A stretch of DNA of 64,000 bases from Reticulitermes lucifugus (taxonomy: Eukaryota; Arthropoda; Insecta; Blattodea; Rhinotermitidae). This document shows positions 43,476-55,021 of this stretch, piece after piece. The notes beneath the pieces were generated by a model. The model was not told where the DNA came from. It ran no database searches and saw nothing but the letters and a program-made list of their open reading frames with translations. Numbering within the stretch: the first letter of the stretch is position 1; every line of letters starts with the position of its first letter. The translations under genes were made by a program, and so were the position numbers. The stretch is taken from positions 164-64,163 of the forward strand of contig JAKCWW010000668.1 in assembly GCA_026260175.1 (NCBI GenBank). Reading direction: 5' to 3'.

Positions 43476-44515
43476 ATGACCTTCTTTCCACTGGCCGCCA
43501 TTTGTTACGTGTTTTGTTTGTAACAAGGCTACGGTCAAATCTATGCACAGTTCTAACCACATAGAACATAGAGCACTACAGAAAATAACTGTATGATCTG
43601 ACTTACAAGGCATGCCCGCACTTCAGCCAAATGCATTTTTAACAGGAATATTTCGGTTACTGGTCACAAGTAAGGGAGGGTCGGCTTTCCTCACCGTAAA
43701 CAACTGTCAGGGTCACCTGCGAACTCCTCAGTCAGTATCAGTAGTTACGACCACGGTAGGGAAGTACTGTGGTTGCTAGGAACAGGGTCCAAGAATCCTT
43801 ATTCATCACATTAGGACCACCCCCTAAGCTGATGGGTTCCGCCACCCGGAGGGCGCACCTGACTCTTGCAGTATTCACACAGACAATACATACAGGATGT
43901 AAGTTGTCAAAATGGCTGAGCCCCATACCACGTGGTCAGAGGATCCGGTCGATGAAACGCATTCCTGTGACATCGTAATGACTTGGGAGCAAATGCATTT
44001 GTTAGTTTAATTTATAAATCGGTAGAGCAGGTGCGACGGATCACAGTGACTTGCTGAGTGTTGGGACACTGCAGGGGGTGGTCGGGTAACTGCAGAGTGC
44101 GGAGCGCACGCCCTTGATTTTAAACAGGGGTACACAAATTCGTCAAATACCTAGGAAATACCGTAAATTTCTAGGAGTCAGGATGGTTACGTGAAGCAAG
44201 TTCCACACTGAGGATTCACAGATGTGAGGCGCCACTGTACAAAACGTAGTGGCGCGGCAACCTGGCGTCCCTGATTTTTGTACTTCTGTTTTTTAACGTA
44301 TCTCAATAGAAAGAAATTACGGGACTTAAGCCTGGTGACCGGAGTTGGTGTTACAGTTGTTTGTACTGTCGTCAGCTTCATCATCATCATCTAACGACGG
44401 CAATTACCAACAAATGCACCTGTTCATAAATCTGTATGACGTCACGGACCTGCACTTATGAGAGCGTAATTCATCGTGTCTATACTGTTCACAGTGTTAT
44501 TTCCTGCCTTATAAG

Positions 44516-44565
44516 NNNNNNNNNNNNNNNNNNNNNNNNNNNNNNNNNNNNNNNNNNNNNNNNNN
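44516..44565. other. Assembly gap (50 N)
   Basis: A run of N. Confidence 1.
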
Positions 44566-44622
44566 ACCTAATGTCCGCAAACCTCACCCTTCTTCGTAAC
44601 ACCCAGTGATGAATTTTTACGT

Positions 44623-44634
44623 AAGTACGCTATT
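44623..44634. repeat. Left target-site duplication of SINE-A
   Basis: AAGTACGCTATT, repeated perfectly at 44914-44925. Confidence 0.9.
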
Positions 44635-44913
44635 CAAAAAAGGCAAAGTTTTCCCTAGAACAGGCCATGAAGGCCCAGAGGGGGAGTAGAGGTATAGCTC
44701 TACTCTTTCTTTAACCTCGGCGCTAGTTGGGGGTGGGTGGTCAGCGCCACGCCTCGGCCGCTTTACCCCCTTGAATGACCCGGTACCCATTGTATAGGAG
44801 GCTGGGTGGGCCGGTCTGGACGGATGCGAAAAATCTGGCCCCCACCGGGATTCGATCCCCGGACCGTCCAGCCCGTAGCGAGTCGCTAAACCGACTACGT
44901 TATCCCGGCCCAC
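44635..44913 (-). mobile_element. SINE-A, complete with target-site duplication
   Basis: Minus strand: head 'GTGGGCCGGGATAACGTAGT', B box 'GGGGATCGAATCCC' at about 44860, core, 'AAAGAAAGAGTAGAGCTATA', and 'GGCCTTCATGGCC' to a short tail ending AAAACTTTGCC. A perfect 12-bp direct repeat flanks it. With 23585-23885 it is the best preserved member; a small core deletion near 44815 separates them. Confidence 0.93.
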
Positions 44914-45109
44914 AAGTACGCTATTAAATCCGCAAAAGTACCTTGCTAAATGTACGGTGCGTCGTATCACTTGCAGCGTCTTTGTGAGGCGGGAAATACG
45001 GTTTGTGCCAGCCGTTTTTCCGTAAAACACCCTGTTTCATAGCCATTGCCGCGAGAAGCTCAAGTGTGTAGTTTCGAAAGCAGCAATTGTCGGCGTAGTA
45101 ACGGGGGGT

Positions 45110-45675
45110 AAACAGACTAGGCTACCGGAGTTCGATTGTGGGGGTGGGACTTTATCTTCGTAACTTGATGAGCGCGGCTCTGTGCACAGCCAAGCTACTC
45201 TCCAGTCCATACCGTGGAATAAACGAACAGGTTTGCACTCTGCTGGGAACGTGCAACATGGGTGTAAAGTACTGCGCTGCTAAATGACGCCGATGCTGTA
45301 TTGACCGTCGCTGAAATGGCATCCATCGGTTAGTGTCCAGTAAGGAGAAGTGTTTTCCGAACGGTTACTAGTAGTGTTGGTCCATTGTGAAAAGCCTTGC
45401 TGCTGATATTTATAGCTGGGCTGGTCGGGGTTTAAGGGGGGGATGTGACGTCATCACATTTTAATAGCGTGTTTTTTTCTGCGTGATATTTATTTGATCC
45501 CGCTGAATGCATTCTTCAGGCATATGTTGGAAGACGTATCCGTTTACTTTGTGTTGGCTTGCACGAGGTAATGTAGGCGACTGTGTTACCGACGCCCAGC
45601 AAGAAGCGGCTGCGTGCGAAATGTTTCGCGCAGACTTGATGTGGAGTTAATGCGTGTCTTCCGTCATGCTGACTG
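45110..45675. other. Unassigned DNA
   Basis: Nothing recognised. Confidence 0.4.
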
Positions 45676-45689
45676 CAGAGCGAGGACGT

Positions 45690-45785
45690 GCTGTGCGGCA
45701 GGGCCATTGTTCAGGCGGTTAGTCGCTGGCCCCTCGAAGCGGACTCCGGGGTTCGATCTCAGGACAGAGTGGTACTGGAACAGTT
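45690..45785 (+). mobile_element. tRNA-like SINE-C head fragment
   Basis: A-box-like 'GGCCATTGTTCAGGCGGTTA' and 'GTCGCTGGCCCC' followed by B-box 'CGGGGTTCGATCTCAGG'. The diagnostic SINE-C body is reduced to 'GAGTGGTACTGGAACAG'. Confidence 0.5.
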
Positions 45786-45794
45786 GTTTTTAGG

Positions 45795-46260
45795 CGCGTT
45801 CGCAGAATTGCGGCTATTAGCTCCGCATGGAGCAACTCGGCTCCCACTGGACGGATTTTCATGAAATTTGATACTTGGACATTTTTCGAAAATCTGTTGA
45901 GAAAATTCAAGTTTCATTAAAATCTGACAGTAATAACGGATACTGACCTATGTACATTAATGTTGATATCTCGCTGAATTCTTCTTAGACTGAGAAATGT
46001 TTCAGAAAAATGTAGAGAAAATCAAAACATACATTTTATGTTCAATAACGTTTCCCCGAAAATCGTGCCGTTTATGAAATAATGCGGAAAAATATGGTAG
46101 AGCCAGACAGGCCACAGATGACAATATAATACGGCGCATGCACTTTGCGTGTTGGATAACTTAAGGCTGCAAACACACACTCAGAATATGCAATACTTAT
46201 TGCTGTTCCACGGCAACAATGGTTACGCGAACGCGCCTCAATGTTACGTTTATACGTACA
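45795..46260 (-). repeat. Dispersed repeat family E, inverted copy
   Basis: On the minus strand it follows 2990-3480 block for block: a 'CGTTCGCGTAACCATTGTTG' region, 'CAGAATAATACTTATTG'-like spacer, 'TTATTTCATAAACGGCACGA', 'AAGAAGAATTCAGCGAGATA', and 'ATGAAAATCCGTCCAGTGGG' with AGCCGAGTTGCTCCATGCGG. It is the least decayed copy of the family. Confidence 0.65.
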
Positions 46261-46266
46261 TTGGCC

Positions 46267-46395
46267 TGTCTTGTTTCCTCCGAGTATTTCGATTTTCCCC
46301 CGTCAGTATCATTCCACTAATGCTCCTCCATACTCATATTTCATGTATGTACGACCGACGCTGTTGGCTGTTAGCACTTGGGAGCGCCGTTGTAT
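46267..46395 (+). mobile_element. SINE-C 3' fragment
   Basis: 'TCCGAGTATTTCGATTTTCC' followed by 'CCCGTCAGTATCATTCCACT' and AATGCTCC matches the lower body of the 57553 copy. It abuts family E at its left side, so one of the two was inserted into the other or they were joined by a rearrangement. Confidence 0.55.
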
Positions 46396-46914
46396 AAACC
46401 CCTTCTCTCTGACTCGGCAAGTGAATATTTTAGCGTTGACTACATACTGCATAGGTGTCTGTATTTCGCACAATTGTCAGTTGCTTTATTCGTATTTACA
46501 CAATAACGCAATCTGTGGCGCCTACTGACGTCGCTGTGTGGCGCTGTGGTTTATGTGAGAGCCTTACCCGAGTCTTGAGGCAGTGGTTATCACTTATAAA
46601 TGAAATTAATCTTGAATCTGGTATCACTGTATGGTTCAGTGACGTGCAATATTACTATCACTTACGTACATACGTCGCGACGCCTTTAGTACGGCCATAC
46701 GATCCGCAGGCGAGCGTGCCATATTTTTCTTTGTATCTCATTAAATCAAAATAGCAATTATGTTAAGGTGTTCTGAATATAAACCTGTGTATGTAGCGGT
46801 AAACACATATTCCGCCCATGTCTCTTACACCCTGAACATTCAAATGTCAAAATGATAAAATTCAGAGTTTAAGTTTGTAGGTCGTGGAACACTGACACTA
46901 GTGTGTGTATAAAA

Positions 46915-47150
46915 TGTAAAGGTAAAGGTCTCCCTATAACCTGCCATTAGGGCCCAGAGGGGGAGTAGAGTTATAGCTCTACTCGTTCTTTAACCCTGGC
47001 GCTATGAGGATGGGTGGTCAACTCCACGCCCCGGCCGCTTTACCCCCGGGAAATAAACCCGGTACCCATTGTATAGGAGGCTGGTTGGGCCCCAGTGCCG
47101 GTTTGGACGGCTGCGGGTAATCTCACCCCCGCCGGGATTCGATCCCTTGT
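46915..47150 (-). mobile_element. SINE-A
   Basis: Minus strand: B box 'AGGGATCGAATCCC' at about 47138, core, 'CCCGGGGGTAAAGCGGCCGG', 'AAAGAACGAGTAGAGCTATA' and 'GGGCCCTAATGGCAGGTTAT' tail. The 5' end of the tRNA head (A box) is cut off at the B box. Confidence 0.88.
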
Positions 47151-47589
47151 GCATATACGATCTCTTAGTTTTGAATAAACGTTTCATTAACTTCAGTGGG
47201 ATGTTCAGGGTCACATGTGTCATTGTACACGTGGGAGAGTCTTCTCTTAATGTTTGTTTTTGTGATGGAGCAAATCTGCAAATAGCAGTGTTACTAGAAG
47301 GCGTGTGCAGCGCTGCGCTCGGTCGCGCATATTATGGTGCCATTTTCAGACACAGTTAACGGTTTTTTTTGTCTGTTGGAGGATGGACATGTCACATTTT
47401 GTTCCCAGAATCGTTTTTAGTTTTTGTACGTAAGAAATTTTAGAAATACGAAGTACCTTTGTAAAGAAACGTCATAGTTGAAAGAGTGTTAGTTGAAAAT
47501 GAAAAACGTGTGAGATGCAGTCCACGCAAATACAGTATCATTCGGTTTACGAGCCTGCGTCCTTCATCAAAATTTTCTGTATACCTCCA

Positions 47590-48060
47590 GAACTGCTCGG
47601 AAAATTTGTGAAAGGAAAGTTAATTTTTCCATTAATCCTAAGGTTATAAATTTTAATTGTTTCTACAGGTCAAACGTTTGTCCTTAAGACATATATGTTG
47701 TCCTTCATGCAACACAGAACGGTACCTGAATGTAAAAAAAGAAGCTAGTGGTTAGTTACCATGTTTAAATTACATTCTTAGCCGTTAACCTGTGTATAAG
47801 TGAATGTTACGTCATGAAAGTTGTATGGCAAAAAAAAACCCCGCTTCCTTACTCTAAGCACTATAACACAACAATTTTGTAAGATCTTGTCGATGCAAAA
47901 TTTTTAACACCGTGAAGAGTGAACGTCATAACAAATGTACAAAAGAAAAGAGAGATCTAGGATGCTGCTGCTTTTGCGCAGATCGCTAAGGGATGTTGTG
48001 ACGTCCTGCGCAGTCGCTAAGAATCCAGAAACTATGACAGCGAAGAAAGGCTTTTGGAAC
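47590..48060 (+). repeat. Dispersed repeat family P, copy 2
   Basis: Same-strand counterpart of 6020-6475 (see that entry). Additional shared blocks are 'CCTGTGTATAAGTGAATGTT' / 'CCTGTGCATAAACATTAGTA' and 'AACACCGTGAAGAGTGAACG' / 'AACACCGATAAGAAAGAACG'. Confidence 0.65.
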
Positions 48061-48064
48061 GTCA

Positions 48065-49640
48065 GGTTGCTGGGTAAAGGAGCTTGTATAAGCGAAAAGT
48101 GGCTCGAAAAGTGAGAAAAAGACATTTGTGCATCTAGCGTAAGGGAAAACTTGTAAAGCCATTGCTTGCTTACCGAGGGATTACTCTAAATTCCATAGGA
48201 ACCTCCACTGAATACACATGAAATGTTTGCGAACTGTTGGTTTGGAACTCTGGACTAGGTCATGGGCCGGACGACTGGGGGTTCCGATTTTTGGTCGAGA
48301 GAAAAATTTGCTCTTCGTCACCGCAACCAGATGGAAGCCACCAGTACCTGCTGTCCGATTGATACCGGCGGCGGCCTGCTTTCCTGGCACATAGCAGTCT
48401 GAGCGCACAAATGACCAACAACCGCCATATAGTGCCGGGTTAAGACAATTTAGAACTCTACCTCGACTCTCCCATACGTTTTAATGACGTGGTAACATTG
48501 GGTGCTGTATGTCTTTTATGTTTTTCCACTCGTCACGTGATTCTTCAAGTCTTAATTTTATCAAGCTGTGCTTCCTGATTCTGCTGAAGTGTTATAAAGA
48601 TTAAAGGTCCGCGCGTGAGCTGCGGATAGCGGAATGTGTAAGGTCTTGAACATTTCCCCCCATTCAGACAGCATTGGTTTGGCTTACGTACTTGTAGTTG
48701 AACTCCGTGGTTGTCGAAAAAAGGACCTTCTTCGTTTTCAAGGTGAATTGTCTTGTTTTGAGACGTGTGATGTTGGTGTTTGTAATGTACTGTTCAGACC
48801 GTGCCCACGTGCGTGCATGCGCACACGACGTTATTCGCGCAAGTAAATTGTGTGTCCACCGTCGTCACGTAAATAACTGATTTTCTTCGCTTTCTCCACG
48901 TATATGATGCGTTTAACATATCCCGACATAAAAACGTAGAGGTGGTGTAAGAGCTGGACTTAACTGAAGGCCAGGACATCAGTCCACTGCTTTTAACTCC
49001 GCGATTATGAAACTTGGCATTCAGAGCAGGTCGAACTCTAGACTGAAATTGGGTGGAGCTCGGTTTGTTTGAGATCGGGTCTAGTGCCCCCCCGCTTACA
49101 GTGCCAACATTTTTAGCTAAAGTAAACGATTGTAAAATGTCGCAGAAATCCACTCCACACGTTCAATTTTTCGGGCGTTACGTACTATTAAAATGTCAAT
49201 GCTCCACAGTTTTTAACGTATGTGACGATTAACGTTGAAGCAAACGGGAAAGGAAGCTTTGGCTCTGAAAAGTACTTATCTCAGATTCTTATCAGTTCTT
49301 TTATCGCGATATTCGCATAGTGAACCATTTCGGAGGATCGTTGTCTTCGATTTCATATATCGGTAGAATTTCGCAAGTATGTCATCCAAGTCGCCTATGC
49401 AGACATTTTTGATTATGTCTTTCAGTGTAGCACGTTGCAGGCTTTCATGAGCCACAGTTTTCTTTGTATGCTGTACACACCCCACCCAAGTACGTTGAGC
49501 ATTCTCGTCAGAAGTGCGTTTTCTTCAGGTTATTTTTTTGTTGTTGTTTTAACGCATCGTGTTTTTTCATAAATCAGTGACGAATCGATTTTGTGCTTGG
49601 AGGTTATTTTTCGTACTACGTGCGTGTTAGATTGCGTTGC
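48065..49640. other. Mostly unassigned DNA
   Basis: A weak tRNA-like stretch with 'GGGGGTTCCGATTTTTGG' near 48278 may be a SINE head; otherwise nothing was recognised. Confidence 0.35.
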
Positions 49641-49644
49641 ACGG

Positions 49645-49730
49645 TTACCATGGATTTGAACTCGTGTCAGCTACACGATGCTTTCGACTTCGTGAGCGGA
49701 TGTCATCGCACTGACTGCGTTAGGCACACA
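49645..49730 (-). mobile_element. tRNA-like SINE head
   Basis: Minus strand: 'GCCTAACGCAGTCAGTGCGA' (A-box-like), a long variable-arm-like part and 'ACACGAGTTCAAATCCATGG' (B box) about 60 bp later. No known SINE body follows. Confidence 0.45.
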
Positions 49731-49809
49731 TAGGCAGTCCAGTGCGCATGCGTAGCAGGCAAGGAAAGAAAACTGTGTGAGGAGTAGAATATTTCGGAAC
49801 TGACCAGCC

Positions 49810-50065
49810 GTAGTTCCATACGTGAGTTCAGGCCTCCGCCGCGATGTAGACGAGATGTACGCTCTTCTGGGATATTACGCAACGTTGAGTGGTAGTTCTG
49901 TACCGACGTTTCGGGACAACCTGTCGGTCCCATGCTCTTGGACTTATTGACCCTTGAAGATGGGACCGATAGGTTGTCCCGAAACGTCGGTACAGAACTA
50001 CCACTCAACGCTGCGTAATGTCTCAGAAGAGCGCAGATCTCAACCTTAGTTCCGTTCGGAACTAC
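49810..50065. mobile_element. Foldback (FB) element, most complete copy
   Basis: The ends are GTAGTTCC and GGAACTAC. Outer arms with 'TTCAGGCCTCCGCCGCGATG' on the left are partly lost on the right. Inner arms of about 70 bp (GCTCTTCTGGGATATTACGC to 'GACGTTTCGGGACAACCTGT' and their complements) are almost perfect around a loop of about 37 bp. Immediately before the right inner arm lies CCCTTGAAGATGGGACC and then 'TGTCCCGAAACGTCGG', the hammerhead-like layout. No coding capacity. The strong arm identity suggests recent gene conversion or recent formation. Confidence 0.85.
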
Positions 50066-50721
50066 TTCTGTTGATAGTTTTGAGTTGTTATGGACCTAGA
50101 GATTTAAACGCGGGATTTAATGACAGTGTCAAACCTCGACTGGCATTTCTCGAACTGTGCAGGTTAAGTGTGTCTGTTTCGTAAAGGATTTAACCTGTAT
50201 GCATCCTAATGATACAGTGCTCCGAAAACTTCGAAATCTGACCCTGAGAAACTGTTGATTTTGGGGTTTAAATGCCTTATAGTCCTGACAGTGCCATCGA
50301 AACGTTATTGAATTTCGAAACTGTTGGTTTTAACGATACATTTAAAAGACGCTGTCGTGTAGGTTGGCTTGCCTACAAGCCAGGCTATCAACTGTGCCAA
50401 ATAACAAGTAATTCCGCGTGGTTTGACTGGGGCGAATTCTCATTACTTGTCTCAACTCCTGCCCTCGATAACTCAATTACAGTTTTACTGCTACCCATCT
50501 GTTCCTCACTCAGTGCCCTTGGTCTCTTTGAACGCCTTTGTGTGAAAAAACTCGGAACGATAGAGTGATTTTGTTTTAAAAATTGAAAACCTGTTTCTTT
50601 CTACATGTTCACCCATCTGCGGTTAACAGGGCCCAAACTGTACGCGTTCTGGCAGACTCGGTATGGTGTACTTACAGTACGTACACCCATTGTTGTCCAG
50701 CCATTTTAATGTTGGTGTAGT

Positions 50722-50953
50722 TTAACCCATTGCAGTCCAGATTATTTCCGTGAATTCAAACAGTTTAGTCCAATTTGTTTTGCCAGAAAAGTGTCTTATG
50801 TTCGAATTCCAAAAGCGGCTATTAGATGACAGGAGCGCAAGAGAAACGAACATGTAACACTGTAAAATAGCATGTCATTTGAACTCGACATTGGACCTGT
50901 TACGACGGAAAGCCTTGTCGAATTCAACTCGACATTGGACCAATAAGAGTTAA
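50722..50953. mobile_element. piggyBac-like MITE in TTAA sites
   Basis: The sequence TTAA at 50722-50725 is followed by CCCATTGCAGTCCA; the other end reads, on the minus strand, TTAA then CTCTTATTGGTCCA, giving imperfect inverted ends with a TTAA on each side, as piggyBac enzymes leave. Inside are two copies of 'ACTCGACATTGGACC' 48 bp apart (50883 and 50931). No open frame. Confidence 0.65.
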
Positions 50954-51754
50954 TAATTTTGAGCGCTATGTTACTGAAGGGCTTCAGTGGGATTTGTGTG
51001 TATCTGCACAATCGCTAGACGGGTTTTGATGGAACTTAATGTGTTATGTTTGTATGAGTACGACCGTTGCGTTTCGTCCGTTAGATTCACCCTCTCAGTG
51101 AAACTTCACCGTAGGCGCTGCGTATTATAGGAGGGTCGGTCAGAACGTAAGTTCACATAGCGTTCGTGACTAAAGAATATAACGCAGATCGTGATCATGT
51201 CGGGGGAATTCTTCGCCGAACGGTGGTCGTATTTGCAGTGCCGAAGCAAAATCGTGGCGGTCACAAATTTAAAGATGATCGCAAGGTGGAACACAGGACA
51301 CGGAATCTGTCAACAGGGAATCGAAAAGGTTGTCCCAAGATATGATAATTCCTTACTTGTGGCGGGGACTCTGTGGAAAAGTAATGGGATAGCGGTACAG
51401 TTAAATGTGAACTGTTCTTATTAGAGATGAAAGTACAGAACTCCAAAACATGTTAAATTTATTTTCTGACAAATTGTTTGATATTTGATACATTTTGTTA
51501 AAACTTAATATGAAGCCTGCTGCAATTTTAGAGATATCGTGTGAACTTTCATATGGTTTGGTGTCCTTTACAGAATTTCTGTAGTCTGTTCAACTTTCAG
51601 TTGAGACTACCTACTTAGCATTGAAGCGTGTGTTCTAAATGGGCAGTCGCCAGACTGTTGCAGTCCGTGCAAGTACATTGGCTCTTATGTGGCATTCGAG
51701 ATGCAACAAAGGAAATCAGTAAGTTTCTCCGAAAGATCGGTTGATTCAAACCGA

Positions 51755-51832
51755 TCCACACGGAGTCATATCCCTGAAGACTGGAATCTGCATCAGCATC
51801 GCCGTGGCAACCCCAAATCTAGGGTAAACCAA
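51755..51832 (+). mobile_element. FB-related right-arm fragment
   Basis: 'CACACGGAGTCATATCCCTG' then 'AAGACTGGAATCTGCATCAG', translating IPEDWNLHQHRRGNPKS. It is closer to the piece at 52075 and the 13580 array than to the 49810 element, so it belongs to a sister subfamily. Confidence 0.55.
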
Positions 51833-52064
51833 GTTTGCAGGACGGCACCTACAGTGACCACTTACTATGTAGCTAAGTGGTCTCATCTGAACGTTGCACC
51901 AGGTATAGCTGCTGTCGTTTTGTTTTAATCCCATCAGTTGTAACATCATTTAACAACCAGTACTAACTACGAAAGGAGTGTTGTTTATGTTCTTCGTATG
52001 ACATGAGATGCAAGTCAGTTAAGAACTTGAACCGCTTGCGTTTTGTAGATGGAGGCGTTACGCT

Positions 52065-52150
52065 CGTAACCACTTACCAGTCTACACGGCGTAACATCCC
52101 AGGAGACTTGAATCTTCAGCAACGCCGATCTGAGAACCACAAATCTCGTG
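52065..52150 (+). mobile_element. FB-related right-arm fragment
   Basis: 'CTACACGGCGTAACATCCCA' then 'GGAGACTTGAATCTTCAGCA', translating IPGDLNLQQRRSENHKS. Same subfamily and orientation as 51755, about 310 bp apart. Confidence 0.55.
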
Positions 52151-52200
52151 TTTTTTACTTGTTCAGTATATTACTCTCAGAGTTCAGCGGAAATGGAATA

Positions 52201-52385
52201 CAGTCGATCCTGGTTATAACGACATTGTCTTATACGTCACCTCGTTTATATCGTCATATTCTCTGTGGTACCAATCAATTCCTCCCTGTTAACCACAACA
52301 TTATATTACTCGGTTAGGACAACACTCGTTTATAACGACACAAAATATCCAGTCCGTTTCATGACGTTATAACCGATTTCGACTG
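52201..52385. mobile_element. Tigger/pogo-like MITE with TA duplication
   Basis: The ends CAGTCGATCCTGGTTATAAC and, on the minus strand, CAGTCGAAATCGGTTATAAC form inverted repeats of about 25 bp. TA lies at 52199-52200 and 52386-52387. The motif TCGTTATAACG is characteristic of pogo/Tigger-type termini. At 185 bp it lacks a transposase. Confidence 0.8.
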
Positions 52386-52389
52386 TATA

Positions 52390-53400
52390 TTTAGTGGAAC
52401 TGTTGGCTGTCATCACGCCTGATGTGGCAGTAAAGTATTGTCCAATTTGGAAACATACTGTGGCTGCACAGAAGAAGTTCAGCTGAAGAATCGAAAGCAG
52501 TAAAATTATTTCGGTCACGTCTTGACTCCGTATAGCGAGGACATAACATAAACCTTCTTTCCCCGTGTTGGTCCCGTTGTGGCGGTGTATCCATTCGCGG
52601 AAGGAAACACGAAGAACGAAGACGGAAATAATAAAAAGCGAAACATGGGTGAGAGGCAGAGAGGGAATTGTGTGTATGTACAGTTTGATTGAGTGAGCAT
52701 ATTCCAACGCTGAGTATGGGAACGTGATGGAAATGCAAGTCGCGAAACTTTTATATCTTAACCTCAAAAGAGAAGGAAATATACATTCTTGTTTAAGCGA
52801 TCATAACACGAGATGTTTTTACTGCTGCTGGTGAACAAAAGTTGCTGGCATTGGTCCCTGGATGACAGCACCTTTCTGTAATGAATACAGAACAGACACG
52901 GACCTCGTCAATTTGAATTACCTTGTCTGGCTCATGGTTTTCCTGTTCTGTGAGAGACAAATGTTGTGATCTTCACTGATTTCGTCTCATTTTGTTTAGA
53001 ATTCATCAGTGCATCGCCTCAAGTATGGGCACGCCTTTGTTGGCGCGTGTTCTTGTTATCGCCTTGGGTTTTCTGGGGCAGTGTTGGTTTTATGTGTTAA
53101 AGTGCTCTGTCCCGGTGTCTGACACAATTCAGTTCGGGACGCCAAATGTGCTGGGGGTTTCCCAAGTCATGAAAATGCGACATTTCCGACGGCGCGTACG
53201 AACATTTTGACTTTCCCACGGTGGGAGGAAAGATCTGTATAAATAGGACAACTATAAACGAGCCACTAACAAGAAGGAGAGGAAGAGGAAGATGTGTAGA
53301 TTAGTTGTTACAGAGTATGGACTGAGACTGCGAAGAATGAGGAACGGATATGTAAAGAAAAAAATGAGTTTCATTATTATTATTATTATTATTATTAATT
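52390..53400. other. Unassigned DNA
   Basis: The overlapping minus-strand frames here (up to 145 codons) have no motif and no repeat similarity; none is called. Confidence 0.4.
53371..53398. repeat. (ATT)n microsatellite
   Basis: Uninterrupted ATT triplets. Confidence 0.95.
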
Positions 53401-53416
53401 TGTATCTGTATGTCAC

Positions 53417-53635
53417 GTGAGATCTGCGTTCCTCTGGGATATTACGCAGCGTAGATTGGTAATTATGTACCGACGTTTCGGGACAACCTATCGGTCCCAT
53501 CTTTGACCCTTGAAAATGGGACCGATAGGTTTTCCCGAAACGTCGGTACAGTACTACCACCCTACGCTGCGTCGTATCCCAGAAGAGCGCAGATTTCATC
53601 TACATCGCGGCGGAGGCCTGAAATCACGCATTATT
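53417..53635. mobile_element. Foldback (FB) element, second good copy
   Basis: Inner arms run from 'TCTGGGATATTACGCAGCGT' to 'CGACGTTTCGGGACAACCTA' and back through 'TTTTCCCGAAACGTCGGTAC' to 'GTCGTATCCCAGAAGAGCGC'. The right outer arm 'CATCTACATCGCGGCGGAGG' and CCTGAAATCAC is complete, unlike in 49810, while the left outer arm is lost. The loop is shorter (about 18 bp) and the motif reads CCCTTGAAAATGGGACC. Confidence 0.85.
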
Positions 53636-54932
53636 TATCATACTTGTAATGATAATAATTCACAATGCTTTTTTTCATTGCGTGTCTGGTTAAACATTTT
53701 TGTCCTCTACCTTACCCCCGGCCCCTTCGCCGCCTAAATGCTAGTTGGTGTTGCGGTTTATGGGTTTAAAAAATGGAATGGCTGTCGCTATATCTGGTTT
53801 GATTCGCACGAAGTTTTGTCGTTGCCGGTTGAGGAGTGAAGGTTTCCGATGTCTGTATTGTACATACGTGAATGAGGACAGTTTATTGCCCAGTCGCACT
53901 TGTCTTGTGCACTTTATGCAAAGATGGGGATAGAGTATGGAATAGGTGTAAAAGTTGCTGTTTAATTCTTTGTTATTTATGCTGTTTTTCTGGTAGAGAT
54001 TTTTGGTTCTGGAAGTACTTTGTGAGCACACCTAGCACATCATGTCTTGAATCATGGGCGACGTCGTAGCATCACTAGTACGCATGCGCAGTGCTACTCC
54101 CGCCAATGTTTTTTAAAGGTGCGCGTGCTTAGTAGTGAGCGCAGTCTAGTACGGTATGATATGCATTGTCCATCCGGTAGGGACTCTTCGGCTATTCCCA
54201 CTATAAATAGGCTGTTACTGTTCTCTTAAGCCAATGAAATCGAAGGATCTTGTACGTCGCTGGCTGTGTTTTCAAGATTTGTAGGGCAAATGGTTCTTTT
54301 GTAAGTTCATCTCAGTCACCGTAGCGATGAATCTTGAGTGAATAACTGAAGGGGTGGTGTAGCTGAATTAATTTTGTAGCTCATTTCTTCACCGCTTCTT
54401 CGTACGCCCATTACAATATAAACAATAGGAGTGTACATACTTGTGGTATATTGAGACCATTTGGAACAGTAGCAGCATTTGGCATGTACTGCAGGAATGT
54501 AGCTTAGTTCATTGTTCATTTTTGCAAGCTCTCACTGTACGCTCAGTAGGCTGAGTGACTGTGTACACTTCTGTGAGTGTGTTTTGGAGGAAGTTTAGAA
54601 TAATGGGTGCCGAATCTGGTTGAGTCTGTCAGGAACCGCCTCCCGTGTGACGACAGGCAGATGTGCTTCTCTCTTGGTGGCTGATATGATGAGAGGAAGG
54701 CGTGAACGACTGAAACCTCTTACTGCTGTAACGCTGATGTGCAATTTTATCCCGAAACAGCAAACCTTGTATTCTTGACTAGTGATAAACACTCCGAATG
54801 TCGGAGGTTCTCGGTTTCGATTCACAGTTCCAACGCCGGTAGCCCTGACCAACGTTGATTGTGGGGTTCCTCAGTTTGTCCATGCTGTGGTACGACATTG
54901 CCTGAAATATTCTTGGATCGTTTCTTTCCACA

Positions 54933-54952
54933 CTATTATTATTATTATTATT
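54933..54952. repeat. (ATT)n microsatellite
   Basis: Short ATT run. Confidence 0.9.
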
Positions 54953-55021
54953 TACTGCAATTGGGTTTTCACCCGGTGGCAGTAATAATATACGAGTACT
55001 TTTTATCACAATAAGTCCAGT

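Noticed and set aside
44617-45030. 137-codon minus-strand frame containing KERVELYLYSPSGPSWPVLG
   Set aside because: This is a translation of the SINE-A copy at 44635-44913; that peptide is a known type of repeat artefact.
52330-52767. 145-codon minus-strand frame
   Set aside because: Overlaps a second long frame on the same strand and partly covers the Tigger-like MITE; no motif.
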